Shown in pieces: positions 1 to 4,454 of a stretch of DNA of 6,264 nt. Source of the stretch: Halanaerobiales bacterium. Its GTDB lineage: Bacteria > Bacillota > Halanaerobiia > Halanaerobiales > JADQBU01. The position numbers and the translations under genes were made by a program. The stretch is from contig JADQBU010000181.1 in the NCBI GenBank assembly GCA_016278435.1, forward strand, positions 1 through 6,264. The letters run 5' to 3'. How positions within the stretch are numbered: position 1 is the stretch's first letter; each line of letters starts with the position of its first letter. The notes under the pieces were generated by a model that saw nothing but the letters and a program-made list of their open reading frames with translations, was not told where the DNA came from and ran no database searches.

Positions 1-68
1 AAGAAAGGATTAAGGAACTTGAGAGGAAATTTAATGAACATGAACTAAAAAAAACTAATTATAAATAG
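1..68 (+). CDS. 3' end of an unidentified gene (partial)
   Basis: Reading in the frame that starts at base 3, the window opens with 21 sense codons and a TAG stop at 66-68. The residues are very rich in Lys, Glu and Arg (ERIKELERKF is the first half), which looks like a terminal amphipathic or coiled-coil helix. The other two forward frames stop at 11-13 and 46-48; the second gives an unconvincing peptide. The tail is too short to assign a family. It ends 38 bases before the chosen start of the glycogen-synthase-like gene, with no terminator between, so the two may be co-transcribed. Genes for branching enzymes or sugar-nucleotide enzymes often sit beside this type of synthase, but nothing in the tail proves that here. 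Confidence 0.5.
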   Translation, partial: ERIKELERKFNEHELKKTNYK

Positions 69-96
69 CAGTTAAGCGAATACTAGATAGTGAAAT

Positions 97-101
97 GGGG
101 G
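97..101 (+). promoter_or_regulatory. Shine-Dalgarno site that decides the glycogen synthase start
   Basis: A GGGGG run lies five bases before the ATG at 107, a usual ribosome-binding spacing. The other in-frame ATG, at 95, overlaps this run and has only a weak AGATAGTGAA stretch upstream. This favours translation from 107. Confidence 0.6.
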
Positions 102-106
102 TATCT

Positions 107-1258
107 ATGGTGGAAGCAAAAGTAACCCTGCTGACCAGAGAATTTCCCCCTGATATTTATGGGGGAGCAGGGGTTCATGTAGATTATTTATCAAGGTCTT
201 TAAGCAAGATTATGCAGGTCGAAGTTCGCTGCTTTGGTGAGCAAAATTATACAGAAAATAATTTAAAAGCCAGAGGGTTTCAGCCCCGTGATTTGTTTGA
301 AGAGGAAGGAGAAACCGGTATAAATCAGATTCTGGAGACACTATCTACAGATCTGGCCATGATAAAAGAATCCATTAAAAATGGTGTTATCCATGCCCAT
401 ACCTGGTATACCATGCTGGCCGGGTTTCTGGCTAAAAAGCTGTATGGTCTACCACTTGTGGTTACTGTTCACAGTATGGAACCATTAAGGCCCTGGAAAA
501 GGGAACAGCTGGGAAATGGATATTTAGTAAGTTCCTGGATGGAGAAGATGGGAATTGAGAATGCTGACAGGATTGTCGCAGTCTCAGAAGAAATGAGAAA
601 AGATATAATTAGGTACTTTGATGTTGATGAAGAAAAGATAATCAAGATATATAATGGGATTGATTTGAACCAGTATCACCAGGTTGAAAGTAGAGAGGCC
701 CTTAATAAATATAACATTAATAAAGATTACATTCTATTTGTGGGAAGATTAAGCCGGCAGAAGGGGATTATTCACCTGTTGGAAGCGGTTGAATATCTGG
801 AAGACGATATTCAGATTGTAATCTGTGCCGGCAAACCTGATACAGAAGATTTATTACAGGAGGTTGAGTCCTTAGTCGAGCAAAATGAAAATGTAATCTG
901 GATTAATAAAATGTTAGCACGGGAAGAGGTGATTGAGCTTTACAGTCAGGCCCGTGTTTTTGTCTGCCCTTCTATATATGAACCTTTTGGGATTATTAAT
1001 CTGGAGGCGATGGCCTGTAAAACACCTGTTGTTGCCAGTAGTGTTGGTGGAATCAAAGAGGTAGTAGTTGATGGGAAAACAGGACTGCTTGTTCCACCGG
1101 GAGACAGTCAAGAGCTGGCCCGGGCAATAAGTAATCTGCTGCAGGATGAGAAAATGCAGCAGGAATTTGGTGAAGCAGGTAGAAAAAGGGTAGAAGAACA
1201 CTTCAGCTGGGACAGTATTGCCCGGCAGACAAAAGAAATGTATCTGGAATTACTTTAA
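107..1258 (+). CDS. glgA: GT4 glycogen synthase / maltose-1-phosphate synthase (actinobacterial GlgA/GlgM type)
   Basis: This cytoplasmic glycosyltransferase of 383 residues has the two-Rossmann-domain GT-B layout. It should transfer glucose from ADP-glucose (possibly UDP-glucose) either to a growing alpha-1,4-glucan or to glucose-1-phosphate. Residues 10-25 hold the N-terminal loop TREFPPDIYGGAGVHV. HAHTWY at 96-101 and HSMEPLRPWKREQLGNGY at 122-139 are hallmarks of the Corynebacterium-type GlgA family. FVGRLSRQKG (211-220) opens the C-terminal donor domain, and E292 and E300 in EPFGIINLE form the EX7E motif that binds the nucleotide sugar. The length, about 380-390 residues, fits this GT4 family and is well short of the roughly 480 of classical GT5 GlgA. 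A longer start at 95 would add MGVS, but the GGGGG at 97-101 supports 107. In actinobacteria close relatives (GlgM, Rv1212c) make maltose-1-phosphate for the GlgE route, so the exact acceptor is uncertain. No clear promoter is seen upstream and no terminator downstream. Confidence 0.9.
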   Translation: MVEAKVTLLTREFPPDIYGGAGVHVDYLSRSLSKIMQVEVRCFGEQNYTENNLKARGFQPRDLFEEEGETGINQILETLSTDLAMIKESIKNGVIHAHTWYTMLAGFLAKKLYGLPLVVTVHSMEPLRPWKREQLGNGYLVSSWMEKMGIENADRIVAVSEEMRKDIIRYFDVDEEKIIKIYNGIDLNQYHQVESREALNKYNINKDYILFVGRLSRQKGIIHLLEAVEYLEDDIQIVICAGKPDTEDLLQEVESLVEQNENVIWINKMLAREEVIELYSQARVFVCPSIYEPFGIINLEAMACKTPVVASSVGGIKEVVVDGKTGLLVPPGDSQELARAISNLLQDEKMQQEFGEAGRKRVEEHFSWDSIARQTKEMYLELL

Positions 1259-1349
1259 TGAATAAATGTTCCTCTTTTTAAAGATATTAATAGTGAGAGA
1301 ATTTTTTTATTTAAATATTTTAGTAAGTGAAAAGGGGGACATAATCAAA
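1259..1349 (+). other. AT-rich intergenic leader before the DUF3243 gene
   Basis: This 91-base gap is dominated by A/T runs, including a run of seven T at 1302-1308. I see no GC-rich hairpin that would end the upstream transcript, and no -35/-10 pair I would defend. An in-frame ATG at 1266 would extend the next gene through the gap. The peptide it gives is a hydrophobic, phenylalanine-rich stretch absent from the family, so the gap is treated as non-coding. Confidence 0.5.
1333..1338 (+). promoter_or_regulatory. Shine-Dalgarno site for the DUF3243 gene
   Basis: AGGGGG lies 11 bases before the ATG at 1350. The spacing is a little long but this is the only strong purine-rich site in the region, and it rules out the upstream ATG at 1266, which has none. 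Confidence 0.55.
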
Positions 1350-1601
1350 ATGGAGATGTATACCGACTGGAATAAGTGGAAGAAGTCAATTAGCCGGGCA
1401 ATAGATATAGGAAAGATTGCAGGGTTAAATGATGATACTGTTGTTAAAGTTGGAGCTAAAATTGGTGATTATCTTGAACATAATTTTGACCCTGATAACC
1501 CACAGCAGAGTTTGATAAAAGACCTATGGGAGGTTGGGGATGATGAGGAGCAGAAGGCTCTGGCCAGCATGATAGTAAAAATGGTCAAAGAAGACGAATA
1601 A
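1350..1601 (+). CDS. DUF3243 family protein (YmfJ-like)
   Basis: This small soluble protein of 83 residues matches the DUF3243 family typified by Bacillus subtilis YmfJ, whose function is unknown. Visible family features are the early WNKWKKS (residues 7-13), the GLNDDTVVKVGAKIGDYL stretch (25-42), the acidic turn FDPDNPQQ (46-53) and the ending LWEVGDDEEQKALASMIVKM (59-78). Those correspond to the YmfJ pattern of WDKWKDFL, then VGDYLANNV, then LWKVADEDEQHAIANMMVKMV, as I remember it. It is predicted to be largely helical, with no signal peptide or membrane segment. The chosen start gives the usual family length of about 80-90 residues; starting at 1266 would add 28 hydrophobic residues without a ribosome site. 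It lies 91 bases after the glycogen synthase gene and is followed 7 bases later by a terminator, so it is the last gene of its unit. Its neighbours do not reveal its role. Confidence 0.85.
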   Translation: MEMYTDWNKWKKSISRAIDIGKIAGLNDDTVVKVGAKIGDYLEHNFDPDNPQQSLIKDLWEVGDDEEQKALASMIVKMVKEDE

Positions 1602-1608
1602 ACTTTTT

Positions 1609-1637
1609 CCGGACCTGTTTGGTCCGGTTTTTATTTT
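1609..1637 (+). terminator. Intrinsic (Rho-independent) terminator
   Basis: A perfect seven-base stem, CCGGACC (1609-1615) with GGTCCGG (1621-1627), encloses the loop TGTTT. It is followed directly by TTTTTATTTT (1628-1637). It begins 7 bases after the DUF3243 stop codon. The minus-strand reading puts A, not T, after the hairpin, so it works in the + direction only. It separates the DUF3243 gene from the acpS operon. Confidence 0.9.
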
Positions 1638-1664
1638 GCAATTATGATTAGCATGTTTTATAAT
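1636..1664 (+). promoter_or_regulatory. Sigma-A-type promoter for the acpS operon
   Basis: TTGCAA at 1636-1641 (four of six matches to TTGACA) and a perfect TATAAT at 1659-1664 are separated by 17 bases, the ideal spacing. A second TATAAT follows immediately at 1665-1670 but would be 23 bases from the -35 box. Transcription should begin near 1671-1677, giving a leader of only about 25-30 bases and leaving no room for a riboswitch. The -35 box overlaps the last two bases of the preceding terminator's T-tract. Confidence 0.75.
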
Positions 1665-1701
1665 TATAATAAATGGGGTATTTCTGCTGGAAGGGATTGA
1701 A

Positions 1702-2088
1702 ATGATTACAGGACTGGGAATAGACATTATTAAAATAAAGAGAATCGGTGATCTTATTGACCGCTGGGGAGATAAATTTATTAAACGGATATTTACCACA
1801 GGGGAAATTGTGTACTGTCAGAAAAAATCGCCATCCTTACAACACTATTCTGCCCGCTTTTCTGCCAAGGAAGCAGTATTTAAAATGCTGGGTACAGGCT
1901 GGCGGGATATGAGGTGGAAAGATATTGAAGTAATCAATGATAACCTGGGAAAACCGGAGATAAAATTGTCCGGCCGGGCCCGGGAGATTGCAGATGAAAA
2001 AGGAATCGAAAAGATCCATCTCAGCCTCACCCATGAAGACGAATATGCTGTAGCCCAGGTAATTGGAGAAGGAGGAAAATCAATATGA
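1702..2088 (+). CDS. acpS: Holo-[acyl-carrier-protein] synthase
   Basis: AcpS moves the 4'-phosphopantetheine arm of coenzyme A onto a serine of acyl carrier protein, which activates it for fatty-acid synthesis in the cytoplasm. The protein has 128 residues, close to the usual 115-130 for the trimeric AcpS type. The N-terminal GLGIDII (residues 4-10) supplies the metal-binding Asp8. ARFSAKEAVFKMLGTG (51-66) is the second signature, with metal-binding Glu57 and Lys61. A third conserved stretch, IHLSLTHEDEYAVAQV, lies at 105-120. The start is secure: GGAAGGG at 1689-1695 sits six bases before the ATG and a good promoter lies just upstream. The gene is the first of the probable operon and its TGA overlaps the ATG of nnr (ATGA at 2085-2088), which implies translational coupling. 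The acpS-nnr order is common in Firmicutes. Confidence 0.97.
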   Translation: MITGLGIDIIKIKRIGDLIDRWGDKFIKRIFTTGEIVYCQKKSPSLQHYSARFSAKEAVFKMLGTGWRDMRWKDIEVINDNLGKPEIKLSGRAREIADEKGIEKIHLSLTHEDEYAVAQVIGEGGKSI

Positions 2089-3623
2089 TATTATTGAGGC
2101 CGGAGGAAATGAAAGAACTGGACCAGAAAACGATGGAACTTGGTTTTCCCGGTATCCTCTTAATGGATACAGCTGGACGGGGTGTGGCAGAGATTGCAGC
2201 CCGCATTATTGAGAATAACCATGAAAAAATTCTGGTTTTTGCCGGGAAAGGGAATAACGGTGGTGATGGTCTGGTAGCTGCCCGTTTTCTCGATATGTGG
2301 GGCTGTCATGTTCAGGTGATTACACTTGCTGGTAAGAATGCATTTCAGGGAGATTCAGAGGTTAATTATAAAATCTGTGAATTAAGAGGCATTAATATTA
2401 CAGATTTTTCAGATAACAATCTGGAAGAAATCAAGGCTAAAATAAGCACGGCATCAATGGTAATAGATGCTATGCTAGGAACCGGTTTACAGGGTGATGT
2501 GAGAGGAAACTACAGCCAGATTATTGATTTAATCAATCAGATAAGACCACGGGTGCTGGCCGTTGATATACCCTCCGGCCTTAATGGTGCAGATGGAACT
2601 ATACACGGCCGGGCTATCAGGGCCGATTATACTGCAACCATGGCTTATGCCAAACTCGGTTTATGTTTATATCCAGGCCGGGAATATAAAGGCGAGTTAA
2701 ATATAATCGATCTGGGAATACCTGAGAATTTATTAAATGAGATCAATTATAATCATTTTATGTTATCCGGGGAAGAAGCCGCCCTCTTATTACCGGGAAG
2801 AGATGTAGCCGGACATAAAGGAAGTTTTGGTAAGATTGGAGTTCTGGGTGGATCTACTGGATTTGCTGGAGCACCGGTACTTGCAGGCACTTCTGCTCTT
2901 AAACTTGGTTGTGGGCTTGTTAAGCTGGCTGTTCCGGAAAGAATAGAATCCCGGATAGTGTCCAGGTGTCCAGAATTGACAACAGTGGGACTGGTTGATA
3001 ATAAAAAAGGCATTGTCTTTGAAGCTATAAGCGGAATTAAAAAGATGATTGAGGAAGTTGATATACTGGCAGTGGGCCCGGGTCTCGGGGTTACAACAGA
3101 TACCAGGGAATTAATCAAAGTTATTTTGTCTGAGGCAAATATTCCAGTTGTGCTGGACGCTGATGGTCTTAATGCCATTACTGATCTGGATATTTTTAAC
3201 AGGAGTAAGTCTGAAATTATAATAACTCCTCACCCAGGGGAAATGGCAAGGTTAACCGGTTTGAAAATTAAAGAAGTTAATCAAAACAGGGTAAATATAG
3301 CACGCGATTTTGCCGGCAAATATGGTGTTTACCTGGTTTTAAAAGGAGCATCAACTGTTATTGCCTTTCCTGATGGAAGAGTATATATTAATCCCACAGG
3401 TAATGATGGGATGGCATCAGCAGGAAGTGGTGATGTTTTAACCGGAATGATTGCTTCTTTACTGGGACAGGGGTTGGAGGCAGAAAAGGCTGCAGTTCTG
3501 GGAACTTACCTACATGGACTGGCTGGAGATATTGCAGCGGAGAAATTAACTCCATATAGTTTGATGGCTAATGATATTACGGAGAATATTCCGGCGGCAA
3601 TTAAAAGTACCATAGAAGAATAG
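2085..3623 (+). CDS. nnr: Bifunctional NAD(P)HX epimerase / ADP-dependent NAD(P)HX dehydratase
   Basis: This 512-residue enzyme repairs NADH and NADPH damaged by hydration. The N-terminal YjeF_N domain (about 1-215) interconverts the R and S forms of NAD(P)HX. The C-terminal ribokinase-like domain (about 230-510) dehydrates the S form using ADP in bacterial homologues. N-domain motifs are GKGNNGGDG (54-62), DAMLGTG (128-134) and VDIPSGLNGADG (160-171). C-domain motifs are KGSFGKIGVLGGS (245-257), GPGLG (331-335), LDADGLN (357-363), TPHPGEMARL (381-390), LKGAST (419-424) and AGSGDVLTG (446-454), in which Asp450 is the expected catalytic base. Both active sites appear intact and the length fits the fused family. 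Translation starts at an ATGA overlap with acpS, with GGAGG at 2071-2075. Alanine racemase often follows nnr in Firmicutes; here dcd does instead. Confidence 0.96.
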   Translation: MILLRPEEMKELDQKTMELGFPGILLMDTAGRGVAEIAARIIENNHEKILVFAGKGNNGGDGLVAARFLDMWGCHVQVITLAGKNAFQGDSEVNYKICELRGINITDFSDNNLEEIKAKISTASMVIDAMLGTGLQGDVRGNYSQIIDLINQIRPRVLAVDIPSGLNGADGTIHGRAIRADYTATMAYAKLGLCLYPGREYKGELNIIDLGIPENLLNEINYNHFMLSGEEAALLLPGRDVAGHKGSFGKIGVLGGSTGFAGAPVLAGTSALKLGCGLVKLAVPERIESRIVSRCPELTTVGLVDNKKGIVFEAISGIKKMIEEVDILAVGPGLGVTTDTRELIKVILSEANIPVVLDADGLNAITDLDIFNRSKSEIIITPHPGEMARLTGLKIKEVNQNRVNIARDFAGKYGVYLVLKGASTVIAFPDGRVYINPTGNDGMASAGSGDVLTGMIASLLGQGLEAEKAAVLGTYLHGLAGDIAAEKLTPYSLMANDITENIPAAIKSTIEE

Positions 3624-3654
3624 ATAAAAGATTGAATAGATAGGAGAGCGGGTT

Positions 3655-4197
3655 ATGATTTTATCAGATAAAAGCATCAAAGATTTAATAAGTAGGGGAA
3701 AACTACTTATCGAACCCCTGACTGACAACCAGATACAACCTGCATCTGTTGATCTTCGACTCGGATGTGATTTTTTAAAGATTGATGAGAATCTTATGGA
3801 AGTAATGACCCTGGAAGATGAAATTAAATATGAAAAAATATCCAGAGATGAAATAGTAATACCACCCAGCTCTTTTTTGCTGGCTACAACAAGGGAATAT
3901 ATTAAGTTACCTGAAGACCTGACCGCTTTTGTAGAGGGCAGGAGTTCGATCGGGCGCATGGGTCTTTTCATTCAAAATGCAGGCTGGGTTGACCCCGGAT
4001 TTGAGGGGCAGATTACACTGGAATTATATAATGCCAACCGCTTACCTATCAAATTGTTAGCAGGTAGGAGAATCTGTCAGCTGGTTTTTGCCCAGATGGA
4101 CCAACTACCACTGGGACCATATAATGGTAAATACCAGTGTCAGAAAAGTACGGTAGGTAGTTTAGTCTATAAAGATGAAGAGAATTTAAGAAGATAA
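3655..4197 (+). CDS. dcd: dCTP deaminase (possibly bifunctional dCTP deaminase/dUTPase)
   Basis: This 180-residue protein of the trimeric dUTPase fold deaminates dCTP to dUTP and so feeds dTMP synthesis. The family pattern is clear: MILSDKSI at the N-terminus, QPASVDLRLG (28-37), EGRSSIGRMG (94-103), AGWVDPGFEGQITLELYN (109-126) with the expected catalytic Glu123, and a C-terminal GKYQCQKSTVGS lid (158-169). Residues 110-111 are Gly-Trp. Bifunctional enzymes such as that of Methanocaldococcus jannaschii also have Gly-Trp there, whereas the monofunctional Escherichia coli enzyme has His-Arg, so direct conversion to dUMP is plausible but not shown. Cys162 replaces the Gly common in the GKYQGQ lid. 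GGAGAG at 3643-3648 lies six bases before the ATG. The gene begins 31 bases after nnr and ends 32 bases before the helicase gene, so it is probably in the same operon. Confidence 0.93.
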   Translation: MILSDKSIKDLISRGKLLIEPLTDNQIQPASVDLRLGCDFLKIDENLMEVMTLEDEIKYEKISRDEIVIPPSSFLLATTREYIKLPEDLTAFVEGRSSIGRMGLFIQNAGWVDPGFEGQITLELYNANRLPIKLLAGRRICQLVFAQMDQLPLGPYNGKYQCQKSTVGSLVYKDEENLRR

Positions 4198-4215
4198 TTT
4201 TCATTTAACCAGGAA

Positions 4216-4223
4216 AGGGAGGT
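4216..4223 (+). promoter_or_regulatory. Strong Shine-Dalgarno site for the helicase gene
   Basis: AGGGAGGT ends six bases before the ATG at 4230 and is close to an ideal anti-16S match. It fixes the start of the long reading frame and therefore supports the N-terminal extra domain as part of the protein. No promoter or terminator is seen in the 32-base gap after dcd. Confidence 0.75.
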
Positions 4224-4229
4224 TTTCCA

Positions 4230-4454
4230 ATGGTTAATTTGATAATAACCGGTATTAATAAAGAGATTGGGCCTGGTGATATTGTTGGGGCTTTCATAAA
4301 TGAGGCAAAAATAGATAGTAATGATATTGGTAAAATAAAGATTCATAAGAACAGGGCTGATGTAGAAATTGCAGAAGATGTTGCCCGTAAAGTTGTGGAA
4401 ACAATGGATAAGAATATGATAGGAGGAATCAAGGTTAATGTAAGTTCCCGGGAC
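4230..4454 (+). other. Region coding a DbpA/CsdA-like RNA-binding domain (RRM fold)
   Basis: Codons 1-75 of the helicase read as a compact alpha/beta domain. The DIVGAFINEAKIDSNDIGKI stretch (residues 17-36) closely follows the DIVGAIANEGGLSSRDIGHI pattern I recall from the CsdA/DeaD C-terminal domain. After it come a strand (IKIHKNRADVEI), a helix (DVARKVVETMD) and a closing strand after GG (IKVNVSS), the order expected for this family. In DbpA/YxiN this domain grips 23S rRNA hairpin 92; CsdA uses its version for RNA binding. The assignment is by eye. Confidence 0.7.

Noticed and set aside
95..106. Longer start for the glycogen synthase gene adding MGVS
   Set aside because: The GGGGG at 97-101 is well placed for the ATG at 107 and would be inside the gene if 95 were used. 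No good site precedes 95.
914..1201. Minus-strand open frames opposite glgA, and likewise opposite acpS, nnr, dcd and the helicase (5271-5495)
   Set aside because: They lie antisense to strongly conserved coding sequence, give low-complexity Ser/Pro/Ile-rich peptides with no recognisable motif, and have no consistent ribosome sites.
1266..1349. Upstream in-frame ATG giving the DUF3243 protein 28 extra hydrophobic residues, like a membrane or signal segment
   Set aside because: There is no ribosome site before 1266, the added peptide is translated from A/T runs, and family members begin near the WNKW motif. The purine-rich site at 1333-1338 supports the ATG at 1350.
1970..1984. GC-rich self-complementary run CCGGCCGGGCCCGGG inside acpS
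   Set aside because: It encodes ordinary residues (SGRAR region) of a conserved enzyme in frame, is not followed by a T-tract and is not repeated elsewhere in the window as far as I can see.
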